Positions 36,156 through 44,445 of a DNA stretch of 64,000 nucleotides are shown one piece after another. This DNA is from Nocardioides sp. BP30 (GTDB taxonomy: Bacteria > Actinomycetota > Actinomycetes > Propionibacteriales > Nocardioidaceae). The translations under genes were made by a program, and so were the position numbers. Every line of letters starts with the position of its first letter. Within the stretch, counting starts at the first letter, position 1. The stretch is taken from assembly GCF_029873215.1 (NCBI RefSeq), contig NZ_CP123620.1, positions 2,418,001 through 2,482,000 of the forward strand, read 5' to 3'. The notes below the pieces were generated by a model that saw only the letters and a list, made by a program, of their open reading frames with translations, was not told where the DNA came from and searched no databases.

Positions 36156-37813
36156 GCGACCAGCCGACCTACATCAGGCGGTGGAGCCTCGAGGAGGCAT
36201 CCGGCTTCGTGACCGGCAGCGGGCCGCTCGACGGGCTGAGCTTCGCGATCAAGGACAACATCGACCTCCTCGGCGTGCCGACGACGGCGGGTGACCCTCG
36301 CCGGACGACGCCGGCCGCCTCGTCGGCGACAGCGGTCCAGCGGTTGCTGGCGGCAGGTGCTGCTCCGGTGGGCAAGACCAACCTCGACCAGTACGCGACC
36401 GGCCTGGTCGGCACGCGCTCGCCGTACGGCGCGTGCCACTCGGTCTACTCACCCGAGCACGTCAGCGGGGGGTCGAGCTCGGGAAGCGCCGTCGCGGTGG
36501 CCTCGGGCGAGGTCGACTTCGCGCTCGGCACCGACACGGCCGGCAGCGGGCGGGTGCCGGCGGCGTTCAACGGCATCGTGGGCCTCAAGCCCTCCCGCGG
36601 GCTGGTCCCGACCACCGGCGTGGTGCCGGCGTGCCGCTCGCTGGACTGCGTGACGGTCTTCAGCCGTACCGTGCGGCTGGCCGCGCAGGTGCTGGACGTG
36701 ATGGCGGCCTACGACGCGGCGGACCCCTTCAGCAGGGTGGTGGTCCAGCGTGGCGTGCCGGCGACGCCGGTCGTGGCCGTGCCTCGCGGAGACCTGGGTC
36801 TCTCGGTCGAGCACCGAGCGGCGTGGGAGGCCACGGTGGCGGAGGCCGCCGACCGGTTCGAGCTCGTCGAGGTCGACGTGGCGCCCTTCCTCGAGGCCGC
36901 ACGGCTGCTCTACGAGGGCCCGTGGGTCGCCGAGCGGCAGCTGGCCTTCGGCGACGTGCTCGACGACGACCCGGCAGTCGATCCGACGGTGCGGGCGATC
37001 GTGGCGGGCGCGCCGCCGGCGACGGCCGTCGACGCGTTCCGTGGGCTGCACCGGCTCGCCGAGCTCGACCGCGCGACGGTGCCGGTGTGGGACCTCGCCG
37101 ACGCGTTGCTGCTGCCGGTCACGCCGACGCATCCCACGCTGGCCGAGGTCGCCGCGGACCCGGTCGGGGCCAACAGCGCGCTCGGCCGGTTCACGAACAT
37201 GACCAATCTGCTGGACCTGTGCGCCATCGCCTTCCCCGGGCGGGCCCGGGGTGACGGTCTGCCCTTCGGCGTCCAGCTGCTCGCGCCGGCCGGCGGCGAT
37301 CGGATGCTGCTCGCGCTGGTGGCGGGGTGGCTGGGGGAGCCGTCACCCGTCCCCGAGGACGCAGCCGTCGAGGCAGCCGTCGAGGCAGCCGTCGAGGCAG
37401 CCGTCGGCGAGGAGCGGATGGTGGTCGCCGTCGCCGGCGCGCACCTGGCGGGGCAGCCACTCAACGCCGATCTGGTCGCCCGGGGCGGCACCTTCGTCGA
37501 GCGGACGCAGACGGCGCCGGACTACCGGATGTACCTGGTCGACGGGCCGCTGCCGCGCCCCGGCCTCATCCGCGCGCCCGGCTCGGCGGGCCGGACTCCT
37601 GCCGGGACCGGCCTCGAGGTCGAGCTGTGGTCCCTGCCGACCGCCCGCATCGGCGGCTTCCTGGCCACCATCGCGGCGCCACTCGGCCTCGGCCAGGTCG
37701 AGCTCGCGGACGGCCGGGTGGTGACGGGCTTCATCTGCGGTCCCGACGGTGTCGATCCCGAGCGCGAGATCACCGCGCACGGCGGATGGCGGGGCTGGCT
37801 GGCGTCGCGGTGA
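36152..37813 (+). CDS. atzF: Allophanate hydrolase
   Basis: The 553-residue protein hydrolyses allophanate to ammonia and CO2, the last step of guanidine or urea carboxylase pathways. The amidase-signature catalytic triad is present: Lys in FAIKDNIDL (about residue 33), Ser in SGGSSSGSAV and the nucleophile Ser in GTDTAGSGRVPAAFNG. The C-terminal domain (MVVAVAGAHLAGQPLNADLVARGG, YRMYLVDGPLPRPG, GFLATIAAPLGLGQVELADG) is the one specific to allophanate hydrolase. The linker between them carries a VEAA repeat from a 12-bp tandem array. GTG 36152 overlaps the upstream stop by 4 bases. Confidence 0.93.
   Translation: MSDQPTYIRRWSLEEASGFVTGSGPLDGLSFAIKDNIDLLGVPTTAGDPRRTTPAASSATAVQRLLAAGAAPVGKTNLDQYATGLVGTRSPYGACHSVYSPEHVSGGSSSGSAVAVASGEVDFALGTDTAGSGRVPAAFNGIVGLKPSRGLVPTTGVVPACRSLDCVTVFSRTVRLAAQVLDVMAAYDAADPFSRVVVQRGVPATPVVAVPRGDLGLSVEHRAAWEATVAEAADRFELVEVDVAPFLEAARLLYEGPWVAERQLAFGDVLDDDPAVDPTVRAIVAGAPPATAVDAFRGLHRLAELDRATVPVWDLADALLLPVTPTHPTLAEVAADPVGANSALGRFTNMTNLLDLCAIAFPGRARGDGLPFGVQLLAPAGGDRMLLALVAGWLGEPSPVPEDAAVEAAVEAAVEAAVGEERMVVAVAGAHLAGQPLNADLVARGGTFVERTQTAPDYRMYLVDGPLPRPGLIRAPGSAGRTPAGTGLEVELWSLPTARIGGFLATIAAPLGLGQVELADGRVVTGFICGPDGVDPEREITAHGGWRGWLASR
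37361..37408 (+). repeat. 12-bp tandem repeat in the allophanate hydrolase linker
   Basis: Copies of gcagccgtcgag begin at 37361, 37373 and 37385, with a degenerate fourth at 37397. They encode AAVE repeats in the linker between the amidase and C-terminal domains. Confidence 0.9.
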
Positions 37814-37867
37814 GGCCGGCGCCGGCGTGGTCGGACCAGCCACGGCCGACGGGCCCCGGCCGTCGCC

Positions 37868-40660
37868 TCACGACCACTGCCGCCTGATCATCGTCGTCAC
37901 CGCCAACGGGTCGGCGCCTCGCTGGGCGGCGAGCACGCCGGAGCCTCGCGGCGAGCCGGTGTAGAGCGGGGCGCCGCCGCCGATCCAGTGGTCCCAGGCG
38001 CGTCCGAACTGCTCGGCCTCCTGGGCGTTCCCGGCCAGCACGGACGGCACGGCGTGCCACACCTCGCCGTCCGGTGCGATCCGCCCGGTGGCGCCGATCC
38101 GGGCCAGCTCGTGGCCGGTCCGCTCGCGGTCGGTCACCACCCAGCGCGAGATGATGTAGCGGGGTGAGGCCAGCGGTGCGAGCACCTCGTCGAGTGCGGA
38201 CGCGAAGAGCGCGGCGTGGGGCTCCGCGACCTCGGCGAGACGGACCCGGTACGTACCGCTCCGGTCGACCTCCACCCGCAGCCGGTCCGCACCGACCGGG
38301 AGGCGCCCGGCAGCGTGCAGGCCGTCCGCGACGGCACCGGCGAGCTGGGTCACCGACGGCGGCTCGGCAGCGGCAGCGACCCGACGCCGGCCCTCCGCCC
38401 GCAGCGCCCGGCCGCGCCAGACCGTCGCCGGGACGGCCGTCACGAGCGCCAGGCCGGTGAGGGCGGTGCTGGCCACGGCCAGCCCGGGCGAGGCGGCAGC
38501 GGCCGCCACCCCCCATCCGGCAGCGGCGGTGCCGGTCAGCGTCCACCCGGCGGTGGCGGCGATCCGGCTGGGCCGCAGGTGCGGCGCACCGCTGCGGACC
38601 TCGAGCGCACCCTCCCTGACCACGACGGGGCGCGGGTCGCCCGCGGTGCCGAGGCGCCCGGGGCGGTCGGGGCGGATGCGCACCGTCCGGGTCGGCGCGT
38701 CGTCGTACGGCTCGCCGATGCGCCAGCGAGCCCGGATCGCGTCCCGGTCCTCGGCGCGCACCAGCATGCGCGCATTGAGCGCCTCGAACTCGGTAGCCGG
38801 CGGCGGCAGGTACGGCGAGAACGCGGCGTCGATATGCCCGACGCCGTCCACGACCGTGCCGTCGTCGTCGACGCCGAAGTAGCCGTCGTGCTTGCGGACC
38901 AGTCGCTGCCAGTCGTTGTCGCCGCGCGGGTGGCCGGCCGCGACGCAGGCGAGCGACCAGTTGATCGCCACCTTGGCCGGGTTGGCCGGATCGATCCGCA
39001 GCGCCCGGCCGCGGGTCTGCACGACAGCCGTCGCGGTCGTGACGGCCGTCAGGTCGACGATCCCGGTGATGCGGCGGGCGTCCCAGCCCTCGCCGAGCAG
39101 GCCGCGGGTGCCGACCAGCACGTGGCAGCCGCCCGCCTCGAAGAACCGGGTCACGTGACCGACCCAGGTGCGGCTGGTCCACGGGCCGACCAGGCGCCCG
39201 TAGTCCGCACCGTCCTCGACGGCGAGCCGGGCGGCCAGAGCGGCGTCGGTGGCGGCGATGTGATCGCGCAGTGCCGCCAGCGTCGCGGGTGCGCCGGCGA
39301 CGGTGGTGCCGGTGACGAGCACCGCGTCCGGGCTGCCGCCGACGTCGGCCAGCAGGGCCGAGAGCGCCGCGTGCGCGGAGCCCGCCTGCTCGGACAGGAC
39401 GCCGTCCAGGTCGGCGGGCAGGGTCGCCGAGGCGCGCTCGTGGTCGCACAGCACGAGCAGCCGCAGGCCGTCGCCGAGCGCGAGACGCTCGTGGTAGACG
39501 ATCTGTGCCGCCGCGACCACCTTCGACTCCGAACGCGCGAGGACGCGGTCCACCGGGGAGCGCCCGCGGCGTACGCCTCGCTTCGTCAGGACGTACCCGA
39601 CGGACGGGAGCGCCCGCCGGATCCCGGCGAGGACCGGTGCGTCGGCCGGATCGTGCGACGCCAGGAGCGCGCCCTTGACCCAGTCGTCGATCAGCACCAC
39701 CCAGTCGTCGGCGGTGGGATCGCGGCGGTGCTCCTCCGCGATCACCGCGCCGTCCGGGAGCGCCAGCAGCCCAGCATGGTGGACGCGCAGCGCGGCCAGC
39801 GCCAGCGCGGGCTCGCTCCGCGCGAGCGCCTCCCACCCGGGCGCATCGCCGGCACGCTGCACGAAGCGCCGCTCCAACCAGGTGAGGAAGGGCACGCTCC
39901 CGTACGCCGGATCGCTGAGGCCGGTAACGAGCTCGGCGAACCGTTCCGCGCTCTCGGCCAGCCAGTCCTGCTCGGTCGGGGTGGGCTCGGTGAGCCAGAC
40001 CAGCTCGGCGAAAGGCGCCAGGTCGCCCTCGCGGACCACCGCCGGGATCGAGGTCTCGAAGACGATCGGCCCGAACAGCTCGGCGACGAGCGCCGCCTCG
40101 CCGCGGGTGAGCGCTGCAGGCGGCGTGGCCGTCAGCCCGAGGACACGGGCCTGCGGGAGCAGGTCGAGCAGCTCGGCCAGCAGCCGTCCCCACACCTCGA
40201 GCAGGTGGTGGCACTCGTCGAGGATCAGCAGGACCGGGCCCGCCTCCTGCAGCTGCTTGATCAGGAGCCGGCCGTTCTCGTGCAGCCGCGAGATCAGCGG
40301 CGTGCCATGCCCGTCCTCGTCCGTCTCCGCATCGGGGTCGAAGACGGCCAGCGACTGGTAGGTCAGCGAGGTCAGCGCCGCCGACAGCGAGCGGTCGTCA
40401 CCGGCCTCGAGGCCGATGGTCTCGGCCTGCCGGACCCACTGCCCCTGGATGGCTGTGTTCGGGCTGAGTACGGCGACCCGTTCGACCTGGCGTCCCGCGA
40501 GCAGCAGGCGGGCGCTCTCCAGACCGACGAGGGTCTTGCCCGCACCCGGCGGCAGCACGACCCAGCACCGCCGCCGACCCGCGCGCCAGGCGGCGTCGAG
40601 GCCGGTCAGGGCCCGGCGCTGGTGGGTCCGCAGCTCGAACCCGTCGGCGTCGGTCGTCAC
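37868..40660 (-). CDS. DEAD/DEAH-box SF2 helicase with a predicted membrane hairpin
   Basis: The 930-residue protein has a complete SF2 motor: Walker A PPGAGKT (37-43), DECH (148-151), LGLTATPPAAL (motif III), then a RecA2 half with VLVGTRGLLGEGWDARRI and ATAVVQTRGRALRID (motif VI). Around residues 695-748 are two hydrophobic stretches rich in Ala, Gly and Leu (AGWTLTGTAAAGWGVAAAAA, LAVASTALTGLALVTAVPATVW), unusual for a helicase. About 180 soluble residues of no known family follow. It is close to DEAD/DEAH family proteins seen singly in Actinobacteria. GTG 40660 has GAGGGGG upstream. No restriction or other defence genes are adjacent. It is divergent from arcA. Confidence 0.78.
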   Translation of the reverse strand: MTTDADGFELRTHQRRALTGLDAAWRAGRRRCWVVLPPGAGKTLVGLESARLLLAGRQVERVAVLSPNTAIQGQWVRQAETIGLEAGDDRSLSAALTSLTYQSLAVFDPDAETDEDGHGTPLISRLHENGRLLIKQLQEAGPVLLILDECHHLLEVWGRLLAELLDLLPQARVLGLTATPPAALTRGEAALVAELFGPIVFETSIPAVVREGDLAPFAELVWLTEPTPTEQDWLAESAERFAELVTGLSDPAYGSVPFLTWLERRFVQRAGDAPGWEALARSEPALALAALRVHHAGLLALPDGAVIAEEHRRDPTADDWVVLIDDWVKGALLASHDPADAPVLAGIRRALPSVGYVLTKRGVRRGRSPVDRVLARSESKVVAAAQIVYHERLALGDGLRLLVLCDHERASATLPADLDGVLSEQAGSAHAALSALLADVGGSPDAVLVTGTTVAGAPATLAALRDHIAATDAALAARLAVEDGADYGRLVGPWTSRTWVGHVTRFFEAGGCHVLVGTRGLLGEGWDARRITGIVDLTAVTTATAVVQTRGRALRIDPANPAKVAINWSLACVAAGHPRGDNDWQRLVRKHDGYFGVDDDGTVVDGVGHIDAAFSPYLPPPATEFEALNARMLVRAEDRDAIRARWRIGEPYDDAPTRTVRIRPDRPGRLGTAGDPRPVVVREGALEVRSGAPHLRPSRIAATAGWTLTGTAAAGWGVAAAAASPGLAVASTALTGLALVTAVPATVWRGRALRAEGRRRVAAAAEPPSVTQLAGAVADGLHAAGRLPVGADRLRVEVDRSGTYRVRLAEVAEPHAALFASALDEVLAPLASPRYIISRWVVTDRERTGHELARIGATGRIAPDGEVWHAVPSVLAGNAQEAEQFGRAWDHWIGGGAPLYTGSPRGSGVLAAQRGADPLAVTTMIRRQWS

Positions 40661-40706
40661 ATCGCCCCCTCGGCGTCGGTGGTGCTCTGCCCGGTGCGGA
40701 CAGGGT

Positions 40707-40746
40707 AGCGGCGACCAGCGGCGACCAGCGGCGGCCAGCACCGACC
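40707..40746. repeat. Four 10-bp tandem repeats between divergent helicase and arcA
   Basis: agcggcgacc occurs at 40707-40716 and 40717-40726, followed by agcggcggcc and agcaccgacc. The array lies between two divergent start codons (40660 and 40787), so it overlaps their promoters. Its period is one turn of the DNA helix. Confidence 0.75.
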
Positions 40747-40786
40747 GGCCGAGCATGCCCGGGGCCGCGGCGGGGGACCTGTCGGC

Positions 40787-42037
40787 GTGGTGGTCGACGG
40801 CGAGCGTTCGAGCGAGGGCGCCTTCCACGTCGACTCGGAGGTCGGCCAGCTGCGCCAGGTGATCGTGCACCGCCCCGGCCTGGAGCTCGACCGATTGACG
40901 CCGAGCAACCACGACGAGCTGCTCTTCGACGACGTGCTGTGGGGAGAGCGGGCCCGGCACGAGCACGACGCCTTCGCGCAGACGCTGCATGAGCGGGGCG
41001 TGGTGGTGCACCACTTCGCCGACCTGCTCGCCGGCGCGCTGGAGGAGCCCGGTGCCCGTGACCTCGTCGCGTCGCAGCTGACCCACGAGCTGGCGCTCGC
41101 GCCGACCCTCGCGGCGCCGGTCGAGGAGCTGGTCGCCTCGACCGGTGCCGAGGTGCTCGCGCGCTACCTCATCGGCGGCGTGACGAAACGCGAGGTCGGC
41201 GCCGCGCTCCAGGGCCCGAGCCTCCTGCTGGAGCACCTGGGCGACGACGACTTCGTCCTGCCGCCCCTGCCCAACCACCTCTTCCAGCGCGACAACGCCG
41301 TGTTCGTCCACGACGGCCTGGCGGTCAACACGATGGCCAAGCAGGCCCGGCGACGGGAGTCGTTGAACTCCCGGCTGGTCTTCGACTTCCATCCGCTGTT
41401 CCGGGGCCGCGTCGCTCGCCGCTGGGACGAGGACGGGTCCTCACCGCTGGCGACCCTGGAGGGTGGCGACGTCCTGGTGCTCGGCAGGCGCGCGGTGATG
41501 GTCGGGCTGGGGGAGCGCACCACCGCACCCGGGATCGAGGTGCTCGCCCGCTCGCTGTTCCGGGCCGGTGTGGTCGACACCGTCATCGCCGTCGAACTGC
41601 CGCGGCAGCGTGCCTTCATGCACCTCGACACGGCGATGACGATGGTGGACCGCGACGCGTTCTCGGTCTTCCCCTATCTGCCCGATGACCTGCGCTCCTT
41701 CGCGCTGCACCGGGTCGGCGAGGACGGCTGCTTCAAGCTCGAGGAGAACAGCGACCTGTTCGGCGTGGTCGCCGACGCGCTCGGCCTGGACCGGTTGCGG
41801 GTCCTGCGCACACCGATCGACCGGGCCGGCGCCGAGCGGGAGCAGTGGAACGACGCCAACAACTTCCTGGCCCTCGCGCCGGGCGTCGTGGTCGGGTACG
41901 ACCGCAACACCACCACCAACCGCTACCTCGCCGACCAGGGCATCGAGGTCGTTCCGATCGAGGGTGCCGAGCTCGGCCGCGGACGCGGTGGCGCGCGATG
42001 CCTGAGCTGCCCGATCGAGCGCGACGCGGTCGGCTGA
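40787..42037 (+). CDS. arcA: Arginine deiminase
   Basis: The enzyme converts arginine to citrulline and ammonia. The 416-residue protein has the family motifs: [14 protein letters not shown] near the start, [40 protein letters not shown] and the nucleophile C405 in [12 protein letters not shown]. It stands alone: no ornithine carbamoyltransferase, carbamate kinase or antiporter gene is near. It may therefore serve nitrogen supply rather than fermentation. Next to a guanidine operon this is suggestive, but the two are separated by the helicase on the other strand. GTG 40787 is chosen with a GGGGGA upstream. Confidence 0.93.
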   Translation: MVVDGERSSEGAFHVDSEVGQLRQVIVHRPGLELDRLTPSNHDELLFDDVLWGERARHEHDAFAQTLHERGVVVHHFADLLAGALEEPGARDLVASQLTHELALAPTLAAPVEELVASTGAEVLARYLIGGVTKREVGAALQGPSLLLEHLGDDDFVLPPLPNHLFQRDNAVFVHDGLAVNTMAKQARRRESLNSRLVFDFHPLFRGRVARRWDEDGSSPLATLEGGDVLVLGRRAVMVGLGERTTAPGIEVLARSLFRAGVVDTVIAVELPRQRAFMHLDTAMTMVDRDAFSVFPYLPDDLRSFALHRVGEDGCFKLEENSDLFGVVADALGLDRLRVLRTPIDRAGAEREQWNDANNFLALAPGVVVGYDRNTTTNRYLADQGIEVVPIEGAELGRGRGGARCLSCPIERDAVG

Positions 42038-42083
42038 GGGCGCGGCGAGGATCCGGCTACCCGATCTGGGGGAAGTGCCCGGA

Positions 42084-42104
42084 TGCCCCCTCGACGAGGG
42101 GGCA
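42084..42104 (+). terminator. Hairpin after arcA
   Basis: TGCCCCCTC (42084-42092) and GAGGGGGCA (42096-42104) form a perfect 9-bp stem with a 3-base loop, 47 bases after the arcA stop. Confidence 0.6.
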
Positions 42105-42190
42105 CCAGTCCTACGGACCGGCGCACGGCGTCGTCGTGGGCGGGGTCCGACGTCCGAACGAACCCACGAGACTCGAGGAGTGAGTTGACG

Positions 42191-43297
42191 GTGAACCTCA
42201 GCATCTCGAAAGCAGTGGTGATCGCCAGCGCGCTGGTCGTCGCCGGCGGCAGCGCCGCCTACGGTATCGCCCAGGCCGACGACACGACGCCGACCGCCAC
42301 CTGCAGCGCCTCGCCGTCCTTGGACGTCGGTGCGACGACCACGACGTTCTCCATCCGGTGCAGCGTCCCGAACCAGACGGTGACGGTGACCTCGGTCCCG
42401 ACCGAGACGGTCACCGTGACGCCGTCGGCCACCGGCACGGCGAACCCGACCGGCACCCCGAGCGACACCTCGCAGCCGTCCGACACCGCCTCTACCACCC
42501 CGTCCAGCACCCCGTCCACCGCCTCCTCCTCGCCACCGGCATCGTCGTCGTCCACCCCGACGGGAACGACGACGCCCGGGGGGCCCTGCACGCCGGCCGA
42601 CACCGTCGCGGCGTTCTACCCCACCGCCGGCAACCCGACCGGGCAGGGCTCCGCCGACCTCGGCGGCGGCTACAACGCCTCGGCCGAGGAGTGGGGCGTC
42701 TACCCGGAGTACCGGCAGACGATGTGCGTGTACTCGACCAGCCACTGGACCGTCGACGCCGCCGTGACCGATCACGGCGGAGCCGTCCAGGCCTACCCCT
42801 CGATGCGCCGGATCTATCACGACTGGGGTCGGGGCACCGACTTCTCCCAGGACCCGAAGCTGTCCTCGTTCCCGAGGCTCGAGGCGAGCTTCGCGCAGAC
42901 CGATCCGGCCGACTGTTCGGCCTGCATCTACGACGACGCCTTCGACATCTGGCTCAACGGGATCTCCAGCAGTGGCGATACCGAGCTGATGATCTGGACG
43001 CACAACGTCAAGCAGGCGCCGGCCGGATCGAGGGTCGCCTCCGGGGTGGCGCTCGCCGGTCACACCTGGGACGTCTACGACGCGGCGCCGTCGTACGTCG
43101 CCTACGTGCCGACGGACGTCGACGACATCGGGCAGGGCACCTTCGACCTCAAGTCGTTCATCGCCGATGCCGCCGCACGCAAGCTGACGACAGCCGATCC
43201 GCGGGTCGGGCAGGTCTCCTACGGCGTCGAGACGGTCTCCACCGGCGGAGTCGCCCGGCACTGGGACTTCAGCGACTTCGCCCTCGCCGACAGCTGA
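42191..43297 (+). CDS. Secreted GH12-like glycoside hydrolase
   Basis: The 368-residue protein has an N-terminal signal helix (ISKAVVIASALVVAGGSAAYGIAQA), a Ser/Thr/Pro linker (about 75-135) and a C-terminal domain resembling GH12 endoglucanases. The two expected glutamates are in SGDTELMIWTHN and VSYGVETVSTGG, and HTWDVYDAAPSYVAYVP matches the GH12 core. It would cleave beta-glucan or xyloglucan outside the cell. GAGGAG precedes the start; TTG 42185 is possible but GTG 42191 gives a cleaner signal sequence. The family call rests on motif order and could be a neighbouring family of the same fold. Confidence 0.72.
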   Translation: MNLSISKAVVIASALVVAGGSAAYGIAQADDTTPTATCSASPSLDVGATTTTFSIRCSVPNQTVTVTSVPTETVTVTPSATGTANPTGTPSDTSQPSDTASTTPSSTPSTASSSPPASSSSTPTGTTTPGGPCTPADTVAAFYPTAGNPTGQGSADLGGGYNASAEEWGVYPEYRQTMCVYSTSHWTVDAAVTDHGGAVQAYPSMRRIYHDWGRGTDFSQDPKLSSFPRLEASFAQTDPADCSACIYDDAFDIWLNGISSSGDTELMIWTHNVKQAPAGSRVASGVALAGHTWDVYDAAPSYVAYVPTDVDDIGQGTFDLKSFIADAAARKLTTADPRVGQVSYGVETVSTGGVARHWDFSDFALADS

Positions 43298-43318
43298 GTC
43301 GGACAGACACCGGGCAAG

Positions 43319-43346
43319 CCCCGACCCGCCGGCACGCGGGTCGGGG
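43319..43346. terminator. Bidirectional hairpin between GH12 and the LLM gene
   Basis: CCCCGACCCGC (43319-43329) and GCGGGTCGGGG (43336-43346) form a perfect 11-bp stem with a 6-base loop between two convergent genes. Confidence 0.7.
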
Positions 43347-43354
43347 ACGGGCCC

Positions 43355-44389
43355 CTAGGACTCGACCTTCGCCGCGGCAGGTCGGTTGACCCGGCCGATG
43401 ACGTGCTCGCCGTACGCCGCGAGCGTCTCCTCCTTGGCGTCGTGCTGGAGATAGACGGCGAACTGGTCCACGCCCAGCCCGCGCAGCGCCTCCAGCTTGG
43501 CGACCTGCTCCTCGACGGTGCCGATGAGGCAGAACCGCTCGACGATCTCGTCGGGCACGAAGCTGGCATGGGTGTTGCCGGCCCGACCGTGCTCGTTGTA
43601 GTCGTAGCCCGCGCGGCCGGCGATGTAGTCGGTCAACGCCTGCGGCACGGCGCCCCCGGTGCCGTACTTCGCCACGATGTCGGCGACGTGGTTGCCGACC
43701 ATCCCGCCGAACCAGCGGCACTGGTCGATCGCATGTGCGCGCGCCTGGGTGGAGCCGTCGGTCACGTACGCCGGCGCGGCGACGCAGAACGTGAGCGACT
43801 CCGGATCGCGGCCGGCGTCGGCCGCTGCCTTGCGCACCGTGGCGATCATCCAGGCGGCGATGTCGAGGTCGGCGAGCTGCAGGATGAAGCCGTCGCCGAC
43901 CTCGCCCGCCGCCTTGAGCGCGAGCGGTCCGTAGGCGGCGATCCACACCTCGAGCCGCGAGCTGGTCGCCCACGGGAACTGCAGGGTCGAGCCGTTGACC
44001 TCGACCGGTCGGCAGCTCGCCAGCTCGCGGATCACGTGGGTGGCCTCGCGCATCGCCTTGACGGTCGTCGGCCTGCCGTTGAGCACCCGGACGGCGGAGT
44101 CGCCGCGGCCGATGCCGCAGACGGTGCGATTGCCGTACATCTCGTTCAGGGTGGCGAACACGCTCGCGGTGACCGTCCAGTCCCGGGTGGCCGGGTTGGT
44201 GACGAACGGCCCGACCGTGATGCGCCGGGTCTCGGCGAGGATCTGACTGTGGATGACGTAGGGCTCCATCCACAGCAGATGCGAGTCGAAGGTCCATACG
44301 TGACTGAAGCCGTACTCCTCGGCGCGCTTGGCCAACGCCACCGTGCGCCACGCCGGTGGGTCGGTCTGCAGGACGACTCCGAAGTCCAT
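43355..44389 (-). CDS. F420-dependent LLM-class oxidoreductase (TIGR03842-like)
   Basis: The 344-residue TIM-barrel protein has MDFGVVLQTDPPAWRTVALAKRAEEYGFSHVWTFDSHLLW at the start, then VTNPATRDWTVTASVFATLNEMYGNRTVCGIGRGDSAVR, the pattern of a luciferase-like F420 enzyme that accompanies dihydropyrimidinase genes in Actinobacteria. Its reaction in pyrimidine or hydantoin breakdown has not been defined to my knowledge. AAGGAG lies 6 bases before ATG 44389. It is third in a minus-strand operon behind the hydantoinase gene. Confidence 0.85.
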   Translation of the reverse strand: MDFGVVLQTDPPAWRTVALAKRAEEYGFSHVWTFDSHLLWMEPYVIHSQILAETRRITVGPFVTNPATRDWTVTASVFATLNEMYGNRTVCGIGRGDSAVRVLNGRPTTVKAMREATHVIRELASCRPVEVNGSTLQFPWATSSRLEVWIAAYGPLALKAAGEVGDGFILQLADLDIAAWMIATVRKAAADAGRDPESLTFCVAAPAYVTDGSTQARAHAIDQCRWFGGMVGNHVADIVAKYGTGGAVPQALTDYIAGRAGYDYNEHGRAGNTHASFVPDEIVERFCLIGTVEEQVAKLEALRGLGVDQFAVYLQHDAKEETLAAYGEHVIGRVNRPAAAKVES

Positions 44390-44445
44390 GGATCTCCTTT
44401 CGATGCTCGAGCGCGTCGGGGGCGTGCCCCGACCGCGTCGAGGGG

